Of a DNA stretch of 64,000 nt, positions 38,192 through 47,732 are shown one piece after another. The translations under genes were made by a program, and so were the position numbers. The notes beneath the pieces were generated by a model, which was not told the DNA's origin, searched no databases, and saw only the letters and a list, made by a program, of their open reading frames with translations. Each line of letters starts with the position of its first letter. The first letter of the stretch is position 1. Source of the DNA: Candidatus Rokuibacteriota bacterium (lineage in GTDB: Bacteria > Methylomirabilota > Methylomirabilia > Rokubacteriales > CSP1-6); the NCBI GenBank assembly GCA_023248995.1, contig JAHFDN010000001.1, forward strand, positions 186,001-250,000, written 5' to 3'.

Positions 38192-39373
38192 TCAGCTCGC
38201 GCCGGTGGCCACAAACGCGCCCAGACGCAGAATCTCCCCCGCCACGCGCCGGGCCTCCTGGTCCACGGCCACGCACGCCTCGAGCGTGGACAGCTCCCGC
38301 GCCGGGACCCGATCCAGCGCCTCGGCGATCAGTTCGGGGATCTGCGTGAAGCGGAGATGGCCATCGAGAAACGCCGCGACCGCGACCTCGTTGGCCGCGT
38401 TGAGCACGACGGGCGCCGACCCGCCCCGGGCGAGCGCCTGCCGCGCGAGCGTGAGGCAGGGAAACTTCTCCACGTCCGCTTCGTGGAACGTGAGCTGTCC
38501 CACCTCCGTCAGGCTCAGCGCGGGAGCCGGACAGGGGCGCCGCTCCGGATAGGTCAGCGCGTAGAGAATCGGGATCCCCATGTCGGCCACGCCGAGCTGG
38601 GCGATCACCGAGCCGTCCACGTACTCCACCATGGAATGCACGATGGATTGCGGGTGGACCACCACCGCGATCTGCTCCGGAGCCAGGTCGAAGAGCCAGC
38701 GCGCCTCGATGATCTCGAGCCCCTTGTTCATGAGCGTCGCCGAATCCGTGGTGATCTTCGCCCCCATCTTCCACGTTGGGTGCCTGAGGGCGTCGGCCAC
38801 GGTCACGTGCGCGAGCGCCTCCCTGGACAGCTGACGGAACGGCCCACCCGACGCGGTGAGAATGACGCGGCGGACGTCCGATCGCTTGTGCCCCTGGAGG
38901 CACTGGAAGATGGCGCTGTGCTCCGAATCCACCGGAAGGAGGGAGACCTTGTGGGCGCGAGCGGCGGAGGTCATCAGGCTCCCGGCCATCACGAGCGTCT
39001 CTTTGTTCGCCAGCGCGATGTTCTTCCCGGCCCGGATCGCGGCCATGGTCGGCAGCAGCCCCGCGCCTCCCACGAGAGCCGAGACCACGATGTCGGCCTG
39101 TGTCTCGGCCGCCAGCGTCACGAGCCCCTCCGGACCGCGCAAGAGCTCCGGCCGCGGATGCGGCAGAATGCGGGCCAGCTCGTCCGCCGCCGCGGGATCC
39201 AACACCGCCACGGCTTTCGGCCGGTGGCGCTGGCACAGCTCCGCCAGGAGCGCCACGTTGGAGCCCCGCGCCGCCAGTCCCTCGACGCCGAGCGCGTCCG
39301 GAAAGGCGGAGACCAGCTCCAGCGTTCTCCTGCCCACCGAGCCCGTCGCGCCGAGCAGCGTGATTCGTTTCAT
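38192..39373 (-). CDS. dxr: 1-deoxy-D-xylulose-5-phosphate reductoisomerase
   Basis: Dxr is the first committed enzyme of the MEP pathway. The 393-residue protein begins with the NADPH-binding LLGATGSVGRRTLELV, has the catalytic region LLPVDSEHSAIFQCL near residue 150, GGPFRQL, and the substrate loop HPTWKMGAKITTDSATLMNKGLE. It follows cdsA by 7 bp. Confidence 0.98.
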   Translation of the reverse strand: MKRITLLGATGSVGRRTLELVSAFPDALGVEGLAARGSNVALLAELCQRHRPKAVAVLDPAAADELARILPHPRPELLRGPEGLVTLAAETQADIVVSALVGGAGLLPTMAAIRAGKNIALANKETLVMAGSLMTSAARAHKVSLLPVDSEHSAIFQCLQGHKRSDVRRVILTASGGPFRQLSREALAHVTVADALRHPTWKMGAKITTDSATLMNKGLEIIEARWLFDLAPEQIAVVVHPQSIVHSMVEYVDGSVIAQLGVADMGIPILYALTYPERRPCPAPALSLTEVGQLTFHEADVEKFPCLTLARQALARGGSAPVVLNAANEVAVAAFLDGHLRFTQIPELIAEALDRVPARELSTLEACVAVDQEARRVAGEILRLGAFVATGAS

Positions 39374-39380
39374 GGCGGCG

Positions 39381-40235
39381 TCAGGTTGCGATAAACCGCG
39401 CGTAGTAGTAGAGGGCGGGGGTGTTGAACAAGAGGCTGTCCAGACGATCGAGCAGCCCCCCGTGGCCCGGGATCAGAGCACCCGCGTCCTTCGTGCGGGC
39501 GCCGCGCTTCAGCCAGGACTCCGCGAGGTCTCCAACCTGCCCCACGACCGCCAGCATGGTCCCGACGACGAGGGCGTCCCGGATCGAGCACGCGGGGAAA
39601 AACCAGGCCCGCCCGACCAACGCCGCGACGGGGGACACGGCGAGCTGCGCCAGGGCCCCTTCCACCGTTTTGGCCGGGCTGATCCGCGGTGCCAGCCGAT
39701 GGCGCCCCAGCGTGGATCCGACGAAATACGCCGCCGACTCTCCGACCCAGGTCACCCACACGAGCAAGAAGATCCAATCGATCCCCTGCGGAAGCGTCCG
39801 GAGCCAGATCGCGTGGCCGAGGAGCCAGTTGACGTACAGGACGCCGAGGAGCGTGAGGGCCGCTGCCTCGCACCGGGGCGGGAATTCCCGTGTGTGGCAC
39901 AAGCCCGCGCCGAGGAGCCCGGCCACCACCAGGGTCAGGACCCAAGGAGCGGCGCCCGCGAGGCCAAAGCTCGCCGTCAATCCGGCGCCGGTCACGAGGC
40001 CGAGCCACACGTAGACCGGCACACCGATTTGGCGGAACATTCGCGTGAACTCCCACTGCCCCACCACCCCGAGCACGATCACGAAACCCGAAAACGCCCA
40101 GCTCGGGGCGTGAGCCGTGAGCCAGATGAAAAACGGGATGAACAGCACCCCGCTGCCGATCCGCTTGGCGAGCGTCGTGCCCGATGCGGACCGGCGGAGG
40201 TCTGTGGCCAGAGGGGTCGCTCCCACGCCCGTCAC
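39381..40235 (-). CDS. cdsA: Phosphatidate cytidylyltransferase
   Basis: CdsA makes CDP-diacylglycerol for phospholipid synthesis in the inner membrane. The GTG at 40235 overlaps the uppS stop as GTGA and gives 284 residues with about eight hydrophobic segments. The family signature is near the end (RISPAKTVEGALAQL; DLAESWLKRGARTKDAGALIPGHGGLLDRLDSLLF). The 27 extra N-terminal residues of the track ORF come from reading uppS in another frame. Confidence 0.95.
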   Translation of the reverse strand: MTGVGATPLATDLRRSASGTTLAKRIGSGVLFIPFFIWLTAHAPSWAFSGFVIVLGVVGQWEFTRMFRQIGVPVYVWLGLVTGAGLTASFGLAGAAPWVLTLVVAGLLGAGLCHTREFPPRCEAAALTLLGVLYVNWLLGHAIWLRTLPQGIDWIFLLVWVTWVGESAAYFVGSTLGRHRLAPRISPAKTVEGALAQLAVSPVAALVGRAWFFPACSIRDALVVGTMLAVVGQVGDLAESWLKRGARTKDAGALIPGHGGLLDRLDSLLFNTPALYYYARFIAT

Positions 40236-41017
40236 GAGACGCCACCGAACCGGCGCTCGCGACGCTGATACTCCGCGATCGCCAGGTGGAGGTCCCGCGG
40301 GCCGAAGTCCGGCCATAGCGTCGGGGTGACCACCAGTTCCGTGTAGGCGATCTGCCAGAGGAGAAAGTTGGACACTCGCATCTCGCCGCTCGTGCGGATC
40401 AGGAGATCCGGGTCGGGAACTCCCTGGGTGTAGAGCGCCTGCTCGACACGCGCCTCGTCGATCTCTTCAGGCCGAATCTCACCCGCCTGCACCTGGCAGG
40501 CGAGCGCCCGACAGGCGTCCACCAGCTCATCTCGACCCCCGTAGTTGAAAGCCATGCAGAGGGTGAGACCGGTATTCCCCGCGGTGGCGGCCTCCGCCCG
40601 CGCGATCCCCTCCCTCACCGACCGAGGGACACCCTGAGCCCGGCCGATGATCTTGAGGCGGACGTTCTTGGCCTGGAGTTCCGGCAGCTCCTGATCGATG
40701 GAGCGCTCGAGCAGGGACATGAGCGTGCTCACCTCGAAGGAAGGCCGGGACCAGTTCTCCGAGGAAAAGGCGTAGAGCGTGAGGAAGCGGATCCCCACCT
40801 CGTGGGCCGCGCGGACGACGGCGCGGGCCGCCTTGACGCCCTCGCGGTGCCCCGCCACCCGGTTCAAGCCGCGCTGGACCGCCCACCGCCCGTTGCCATC
40901 CATGATCACGGCCACGTGCCGGGGCACCGGGAGCGCTTTGACCCGCGCGAGGAGTTCCGCGTCCTCCAGGGACGCGAGTTCCTCGGTGGGCAGGCTCGGC
41001 AGTCGTTGGAGGGCCAT
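40232..41017 (-). CDS. uppS: Isoprenyl (undecaprenyl) diphosphate synthase
   Basis: UppS makes the C55 lipid carrier for cell-wall polymers by cis-prenyl elongation. The 261-residue protein has the conserved HVAVIMDGNGRWAVQRGLNRVAGHREG, LTLYAFSSENWSRP, the LCMAFNYGGRDELVDA segment and the C-terminal PDLLIRTSGEMRVSNFLLWQIAYTEL. An N-terminal stretch of about 30 residues precedes the domain. It sits between frr and cdsA, a widespread order. Confidence 0.97.
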   Translation of the reverse strand: MALQRLPSLPTEELASLEDAELLARVKALPVPRHVAVIMDGNGRWAVQRGLNRVAGHREGVKAARAVVRAAHEVGIRFLTLYAFSSENWSRPSFEVSTLMSLLERSIDQELPELQAKNVRLKIIGRAQGVPRSVREGIARAEAATAGNTGLTLCMAFNYGGRDELVDACRALACQVQAGEIRPEEIDEARVEQALYTQGVPDPDLLIRTSGEMRVSNFLLWQIAYTELVVTPTLWPDFGPRDLHLAIAEYQRRERRFGGVS

Positions 41018-41031
41018 ATCCCGGTATCGTA

Positions 41032-41586
41032 TCAGAAGGTTAGAATTTCCTGCTCCTTCTTCTTGAGGAGCTCGTCCACCCGCTGGATGAACTTGTTCGT
41101 GATCTTCTGAATCTGGTCCTGGCCGCGGCGTCCGTCGTCCTCGGAGATCTTCTTGTCCTTCTCCATGGTCTTGAGCTTCTTGTTGGCCTCGTGGCGGATA
41201 TTGCGGACCGCGACGCGCGCGTCCTCGGCCAGCTTGCCCACCACCTTGGCCAGTTGCTTCCGGCGCTCCTCCGTCAGCGGTGGCATCACCAGGCGGATGA
41301 CCTTACCGTCGTTGGCGGGGGTGAGCCCCAGATCTGATTTCATGATGGCCTTCTCGATGGCCGGCAGGAGGCTCTGGTCCCAGGGCTGGATGAGGAGAGT
41401 CTTCGCGTCCGGCACGGACAGGGAGGCCACTTGGGGGACCGGCGTGGGCGTCCCGTAGTAGTCGACCCGAATCCCCTCCAGCAAACCCGTCGTCGCGCGC
41501 CCTGTCCTGACGCCGACAAACTCGCGGCCCAGCTGGTCGATGGCCCCTTGCATGCGCGTTTCAGCGTCTTTGAGCACCGTCTGCAT
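41032..41586 (-). CDS. frr: Ribosome recycling factor
   Basis: RRF splits post-termination ribosomes together with EF-G. The 184-residue protein is full length, with GVRTGRATTGLLEGIRVDYYGTPTPVPQVASLSVPDAKTL and the LTEERRKQLAKVVGKLAEDARVAVRNIR helix. It lies 6 bp after pyrH in the rpsB-tsf-pyrH-frr series. Confidence 0.98.
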   Translation of the reverse strand: MQTVLKDAETRMQGAIDQLGREFVGVRTGRATTGLLEGIRVDYYGTPTPVPQVASLSVPDAKTLLIQPWDQSLLPAIEKAIMKSDLGLTPANDGKVIRLVMPPLTEERRKQLAKVVGKLAEDARVAVRNIRHEANKKLKTMEKDKKISEDDGRRGQDQIQKITNKFIQRVDELLKKKEQEILTF

Positions 41587-41592
41587 GGTCGG

Positions 41593-42953
<1,361 letters not shown>

Positions 42954-42962
42954 CTGTTCCCC

Positions 42963-43730
42963 CTAGGAAGTCGCCTCGGCCGGCTCGCCCATCTCGGGTT
43001 CGTCCTCCATGGAGGGCTCGACGGGGGCTGTCGCCGGCTCTTCCTTGGCAAGCGTGCCCCGGCCTTCGATGATGGCATCCGCGAGGCGCGAGGTGATCAG
43101 TCGGACCGCGCGGATCGCGTCGTCGTTCCCCGGGATCGGATAGTCGATGCCCGTGGGATCGCAGTTGGTGTCCACGATCGCCACGATCGGGATGCCCAGG
43201 CGCTGAGCTTCGGCCACCGCAATCCGTTCCTTCTTGGGATCGATGATGAACACGGCCGACGGCAGCCGATCCATGGTCTTGATGCCCACCAGAGACTTTT
43301 CCAGCTTCTGCCGCTCCCGCTCCAGCCCGAGGACCTCCTTCTTGGGCAGCTGCTCGTACTCGCCGGTCTCCCGCATCTCGTCGAGCCGCTTGAGCCGGGT
43401 GATGGAGCGGTTGATGGTGGCGAAATTCGTCAGGGTCCCGCCCAACCACCGCTGGTTGGCGTAGAACATGCCGCAGCGGGTGGCCTCTTCGAACACCGTC
43501 TCCTGGGCCTGCCTCTTCGTCCCCACCACGAGGACGGTCCCGCCACCGGCGGCCAAGTCCCGCAGGAACGCGTGGGCCTCCCGGAACTTCTTCAGGGTCT
43601 TTTGCAGGTCGATGATGTAGATACCGTTGCGCTCCCCGAAGATGTACTTCTGCATCTTGGGGTTCCAGCGTTTGGTCTGGTGGCCGAAGTGAACGCCGGC
43701 CTCCAGGAGCTCCTTCATCGTCACCGTCAC
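42963..43730 (-). CDS. rpsB: 30S ribosomal protein S2
   Basis: S2 is a small-subunit protein. The 255-residue sequence has [41 protein letters not shown] and [12 protein letters not shown], full length. The GTG at 43730 has GGAGG with ideal spacing. A Glu/Pro/Ala-rich C-terminal tail of about 30 residues is added. Confidence 0.98.
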   Translation of the reverse strand: MTVTMKELLEAGVHFGHQTKRWNPKMQKYIFGERNGIYIIDLQKTLKKFREAHAFLRDLAAGGGTVLVVGTKRQAQETVFEEATRCGMFYANQRWLGGTLTNFATINRSITRLKRLDEMRETGEYEQLPKKEVLGLERERQKLEKSLVGIKTMDRLPSAVFIIDPKKERIAVAEAQRLGIPIVAIVDTNCDPTGIDYPIPGNDDAIRAVRLITSRLADAIIEGRGTLAKEEPATAPVEPSMEDEPEMGEPAEATS

Positions 43731-43832
43731 CGTTTCCTCCTTCGGTTCGCCTCCGCCCTCCTATCCCTCGCCGGGACACCGAAGCCGGGGGGCGTGCAGT
43801 AGTGGGAGGGGCTCGCCGCCGCCTCCATCGGT
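43731..43832 (-). other. Intergenic spacer argJ-rpsB
   Basis: These 102 bases hold the rpsB ribosome-binding site (AAGGAGGAAA). I see no TTGACA-like promoter or convincing terminator, so rpsB is probably read through from argJ. Confidence 0.4.
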
Positions 43833-45047
43833 TCAGGTCGTGTACGTGGCGTTGATCCGCACATACTCTTCGGAAAGATCGCAGGTCCAGACCTCGGCCT
43901 GTCCAGTCCCGAGCCCGAGGTCAATCGAGAGCGTGAACTCCGGGCGGCCCATGATCTCGCGCACTCGATCCAGCCGGGCCCCCGGTGCCTGCTGGCCGCC
44001 GGCCACCACGGGCTCGTCGTCGAACCAGATCGCGACCCGGCCGGCCTGCACGACGGCGGGCGACTTCCCCAGGGCCATCATGATCCGGCCCCAGTTGGGA
44101 TCCTGACCGTTGATCGCGGTCTTGACCAAGAGCGAGGTGGCCACCGAGCGCGCCGCGTGCCGGGCCTCGCGATGGTTCTTCGCACCCTTGACGTGAATCG
44201 TCACCAGCTTGGTGGCGCCTTCGCCGTCCTTCACGAGCAGCTTCGCCAGTCGCTCGGCGATCGCCTCGAGTCCCTGGGTGAACTGGCGGAGGCTCCGGCT
44301 GCCCTTTTCGAGCACCTGGTTCTCCGCCAATCCATTGGCCAGGATGGCAACCGTGTCGCTCGTGGATTGGTCCCCGTCCACGGTAATCCGGTTGAAGCTC
44401 CGCTCCACGGACCGGTGCAGCGCCCAGTCCAGCGCCTCCCGGGAGACCGCCGCATCGGTTGTAAGAAAGCAGAACATTGTCGCCAGGTGAGGCTCGATCA
44501 TCCCCACACCCTTGGCGATTCCCCCGATCGTCACCGGCCGGCCGGCCACCTCGAGGCGGAGCGCCGCCTCCTTCGGGCCCCTGTCGGTGGTCAGGATCCC
44601 CTCCGCCGCATTCCTCCCCCCCTGCGGGGAGAGGGACTTGACCAGCTTCGGAAGCCCGGCCCGGATCTTGTCCATCGGCAGCGGGCGCCCGATGACGCCC
44701 GTGGAAGCCACCAGGACGTGGCGCGCCGGGACGTGGAGCAGCTCACCCACGATCGTGGTCATCTCACGCGCGTCGCTGAGCCCTCGCTCGCCTGTGCAAA
44801 CGTTGGAGCATCCGCTCGAGGCGACGATCGCCTGGATCGTCCCTTCCTTGATGTGCTCCATCGAAACCTGGACCGGCGCGCCCTTGACCTGATTGCTGGT
44901 GAAGACGGCCGCAGCTCGCGCGGGGGTGGAAGAATAGATCAGAGCCAGGTCTTTCTTCCCGCTCGACTTGATGCCACAGTGGATGCCGGACGCCAGAATC
45001 CCCGGAACCGACGTGATCCCGCCCCCCAGCCACTCGAGCCCGCCCAT
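43833..45047 (-). CDS. argJ: Bifunctional ornithine acetyltransferase / N-acetylglutamate synthase
   Basis: ArgJ recycles the acetyl group from acetylornithine to glutamate in arginine synthesis and may also use acetyl-CoA. The 404-residue precursor is self-cleaved before a threonine; the site is visible in EPHLATMFCFLTTDA. Other motifs are NVCTGERGLSDAREM and the C-terminal TVDGDQSTSDTVAIL. It begins 4 bp after argC. Confidence 0.96.
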   Translation of the reverse strand: MGGLEWLGGGITSVPGILASGIHCGIKSSGKKDLALIYSSTPARAAAVFTSNQVKGAPVQVSMEHIKEGTIQAIVASSGCSNVCTGERGLSDAREMTTIVGELLHVPARHVLVASTGVIGRPLPMDKIRAGLPKLVKSLSPQGGRNAAEGILTTDRGPKEAALRLEVAGRPVTIGGIAKGVGMIEPHLATMFCFLTTDAAVSREALDWALHRSVERSFNRITVDGDQSTSDTVAILANGLAENQVLEKGSRSLRQFTQGLEAIAERLAKLLVKDGEGATKLVTIHVKGAKNHREARHAARSVATSLLVKTAINGQDPNWGRIMMALGKSPAVVQAGRVAIWFDDEPVVAGGQQAPGARLDRVREIMGRPEFTLSIDLGLGTGQAEVWTCDLSEEYVRINATYTT

Positions 45048-45051
45048 GCAG

Positions 45052-46101
45052 CTAGGGGTAGACCGGGGGAGCGTCCAGGCCCGTCCGCTCGTCCCACCCG
45101 TACATCAGGTTGAGATTCTGAACGCCGTTGGCGGCGCCGCCCTTCCCCAGGTTGTCAATGGCCGAGAGACACACGGCCCGCCTCGTCCGAGCATCCGCGA
45201 CGACCGCCACGTCACAGAAGTTCGACCCCACGACTGCACGCGTGGCAGGGAGCGTGCCTTCGGGCAGCACCCGGACGAAAGGTTCCCCCGCGTAGAATTC
45301 CCGATAGCGATCGAGGAGCTCCTTCGTGCCGGCCGTCCTGACGAGTGGCACGGAGGCCGTGGTGAAAAGCCCGCGGTTGAGCGGCATCAGGTGGGGGGTG
45401 AACCCGACGGTCACGGGGTGGCCGGCCAGGCCCGAGAGTTCCTGCTCGATCTCCGGGGTGTGGCGGTGCGTGGCGACGCCGTACGCCTGGAGGTTCTCGT
45501 TCGCCTCGGTGTAGAGGTACATCGGGTCGACCTTCCGCCCCTGGGCCCCCGCGCCCGTGACGCCGGACTTGCCGTCAATGACGATCCCTTCCCCGCTGGA
45601 AAATCCAGACTTCAGGAGCGGCGCGATCGCCAGGACGGCGCCGACCGGATAGCAGCCGGGGTTCGCGACGACGGACGCCGACACGATGGCCTTCCGGTGG
45701 AGCTCGGGCAGGCCATAGACCGCCTCGGCCAGGCCGTCGCCGTCAATGTGGGGCGCCTTGTACCAGGTGGCGTACAGGCTCGCGTCCCTGAGCCGGTAGT
45801 CGGCGGAGAGGTCGATCACCCTCAGCCCGCGACGCCTGAGGACCGGGACCACCTTCTGCGACTCCATGTGAGGCAGCGCCAGAAAGACGCACTCGGCCGC
45901 TCGGGCGAGCCCCTCCGGGTCGAGCGCGTCGAACGTCAGCCGGGTGAGCCCTCTGAGGTGGGGGTAGACGTCGGCGAGCGGCTCGCCGGCCAGACGTTCC
46001 GAGGTGACGGATACGACCTGGGCGCGGGGATGAACCAGGAGCAGGCGCAGCAGCTCGGCGCCCATGTACCCGCTGGCCCCCGCCACCGCAACCTTCAGCA
46101 T
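45052..46101 (-). CDS. argC: N-acetyl-gamma-glutamyl-phosphate reductase
   Basis: ArgC reduces acetylglutamyl phosphate to the semialdehyde. The 349-residue protein has the NADP-binding start KVAVAGASGYMGAELLRLL and the catalytic cysteine in VANPGCYPVGAVLAI near residue 147. The C-terminal part shows NLMYGWDERTGL. With argJ it forms an arginine pair embedded between ribosomal protein genes. Confidence 0.97.
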   Translation of the reverse strand: MLKVAVAGASGYMGAELLRLLLVHPRAQVVSVTSERLAGEPLADVYPHLRGLTRLTFDALDPEGLARAAECVFLALPHMESQKVVPVLRRRGLRVIDLSADYRLRDASLYATWYKAPHIDGDGLAEAVYGLPELHRKAIVSASVVANPGCYPVGAVLAIAPLLKSGFSSGEGIVIDGKSGVTGAGAQGRKVDPMYLYTEANENLQAYGVATHRHTPEIEQELSGLAGHPVTVGFTPHLMPLNRGLFTTASVPLVRTAGTKELLDRYREFYAGEPFVRVLPEGTLPATRAVVGSNFCDVAVVADARTRRAVCLSAIDNLGKGGAANGVQNLNLMYGWDERTGLDAPPVYP

Positions 46102-46123
46102 CGTCCGCAGACCAGACGCGCGC

Positions 46124-46519
46124 CTACCGCTTGGAATACTGGAACTTCTGTCGGGCGCCCGGCTGGCCGTACTTCTTCCGCTCGCGCATCCGCGGATCCC
46201 GCGTCAGGAGTCCGGCCTTCTTCAAGGGGACTCGAAGCTTGTCGTCGAACGCGAGGAGGGCCCGGGCGATGCCGTGACGGACGGCCCCCGCCTGACCCGC
46301 GGGGCCGCCGCCGCCGACGTTCACCAGGATGTCCATCTGCCCTAGGACGTTGGCGAGCTGGAGGGGCTGGCAGATGATCATGCGGAGCGTCTCTCGGGGG
46401 AAGTAGTCTTCGAAGGGACGCCGGTTGACCGTAATGCCCCCCGCCCCGGGCCAGAGCCAGACCCGCGCCACGGATGTCTTCCGCCGGCCGGTACCGTAAA
46501 ACCGCGTCGCGTCAGCCAT
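46124..46519 (-). CDS. rpsI: 30S ribosomal protein S9
   Basis: S9 has a C-terminal tail that reaches the ribosomal P site. The 131-residue protein has [16 protein letters not shown] at the start and ends in the classic basic tail [18 protein letters not shown]. It follows rplM by 9 bp. Confidence 0.98.
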   Translation of the reverse strand: MADATRFYGTGRRKTSVARVWLWPGAGGITVNRRPFEDYFPRETLRMIICQPLQLANVLGQMDILVNVGGGGPAGQAGAVRHGIARALLAFDDKLRVPLKKAGLLTRDPRMRERKKYGQPGARQKFQYSKR

Positions 46520-46528
46520 GTCGCTCCT

Positions 46529-46975
46529 CTAGGAGGCTTTCGCTGAACCCACCACGAGCGGGACGGGCTTCTGGGACTCGTGAGGATGCTCGGGCCCACG
46601 GTACACCTTGAGCTTCCTCACCATCGCCCTGCCCAGCCGCCCTTTGGGAAGCATCCCCTGGACCGCCCACTCGATGACGCGCTCCGGACGCGTCCGAAGC
46701 ATCTTCTCCGCACTGACCTCCCGGAGACCGCCGATGTACCCAGTGTGCCAGCGGTACATCTTATCGGTGAGCTTCCTGCCCGTCAGGTGAACCTTTTCTG
46801 CGTTCACCACGACCACGTGATCGCCCATGTCCAGGTGGGGAGCGAAGTCAGGCTTGTGCTTGCCACGAAGTATCGTCGCGACCCGGGTCGCCAGGCGGCC
46901 CAACACCTTCCCCTCGGCATCCACCAGGTACCACTTCCGGGCACTTGCCTCGACCTTCGGCTGAGATGTCGCCAT
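46529..46975 (-). CDS. rplM: 50S ribosomal protein L13
   Basis: L13 is an early assembly protein of the large subunit. The ATG at 46975 is preceded by GGGAGG and gives 148 residues; the track's 41 extra residues come from the leader. Motifs are [28 protein letters not shown], the [20 protein letters not shown] segment and [26 protein letters not shown]. It is the first gene of the long operon that continues to proS. Confidence 0.98.
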   Translation of the reverse strand: MATSQPKVEASARKWYLVDAEGKVLGRLATRVATILRGKHKPDFAPHLDMGDHVVVVNAEKVHLTGRKLTDKMYRWHTGYIGGLREVSAEKMLRTRPERVIEWAVQGMLPKGRLGRAMVRKLKVYRGPEHPHESQKPVPLVVGSAKAS

Positions 46976-46991
46976 GGCCTCCCGCCCTGAA

Positions 46992-47007
46992 TCTACTCCT
47001 GAGTAGA
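46992..47007 (-). promoter_or_regulatory. Hairpin in the rplM leader
   Basis: A 7-bp perfect inverted repeat with a 2-nt loop (TCTACTC-CT-GAGTAGA) lies 17 bases upstream of the rplM ATG. It may be a ribosomal-protein autoregulatory element, but it is too simple to assign. Confidence 0.4.
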
Positions 47008-47036
47008 GCTTCACCCGTGAAAAGTCGCAACCTGAT

Positions 47037-47065
47037 ACATTACGGGAAAGTGCTTGAAGTGTCAA
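47037..47065 (-). promoter_or_regulatory. Strong sigma70-type promoter for rplM-rpsI
   Basis: On the minus strand a perfect TTGACA (47060-47065, overlapping the nth stop codon) is followed after 17 bp by TAATGT (47037-47042). The expected start near 47030 leaves a leader of about 55 nt carrying the hairpin above. Confidence 0.75.
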
Positions 47066-47721
47066 GCAAAAGCCCGCGTCTTCCCCGGCCACGGGCACAG
47101 CGCCAGCACGGGACAGTCAGGGCACGCCGGGCTCCGAGCCGTGCACACCCGCCGCCCGTGGGTCGTCAGGAGATGAGACACGCGGGTCCACTTGGCCCTG
47201 GCAATCACCTGGCAGAGCTGATCGTGCACCTTTTCGGGATCCTCGGACTTGGCCAACCCGAGCCGCTGAGACACGCGGAAGACGTGGGTGTCCACGGCGA
47301 TCGCTGGCTGGCCGTACGCATTGCCGAGGACGACGTTGGCCGTCTTCCGGCCGACGCCCGGCAGGGCGGTCAGCTCCCCGAGGCTCCGGGGCACCTGTCC
47401 CCCGTGTTTGGCGACGAGGTCCTTCGCCATCCCGATGATGGCGCGCGCCTTGGCCTTGAAGAACCCGGTGGAATACACCTCGCGCTCGAGCGCCGCCAGA
47501 TCGGCCTTGGCGTAGGCCTCGGCAGTCCGGTACTTCTTGAAGAGCCCCTGCGTGACCTGGTTGACCCGTTCGTCGGTGCACTGGGCGGCGAGGATCGTGG
47601 CGACCAAGAGTTCCAGCGGGTTAGAGAACGTGAGCGCGATCCTGGCGTCCGGATACGTGCGCTCCAGGCGCCGGACCAAGGCGCGGGCGCGCGCTTTTCT
47701 ACGCTCGAGAGACTCGGCCAT
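47062..47721 (-). CDS. nth: Endonuclease III
   Basis: Nth removes oxidised pyrimidines and nicks abasic sites. The 219-residue protein has the catalytic-lysine helix-hairpin-helix ([39 protein letters not shown], including the catalytic Asp) and the C-terminal [4Fe-4S] cysteines ([18 protein letters not shown]-x6-C-x2-C-x5-C). It follows the glycosyltransferase gene by 11 bp. Confidence 0.97.
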   Translation of the reverse strand: MAESLERRKARARALVRRLERTYPDARIALTFSNPLELLVATILAAQCTDERVNQVTQGLFKKYRTAEAYAKADLAALEREVYSTGFFKAKARAIIGMAKDLVAKHGGQVPRSLGELTALPGVGRKTANVVLGNAYGQPAIAVDTHVFRVSQRLGLAKSEDPEKVHDQLCQVIARAKWTRVSHLLTTHGRRVCTARSPACPDCPVLALCPWPGKTRAFA

Positions 47722-47732
47722 CGGCTCCTCTC

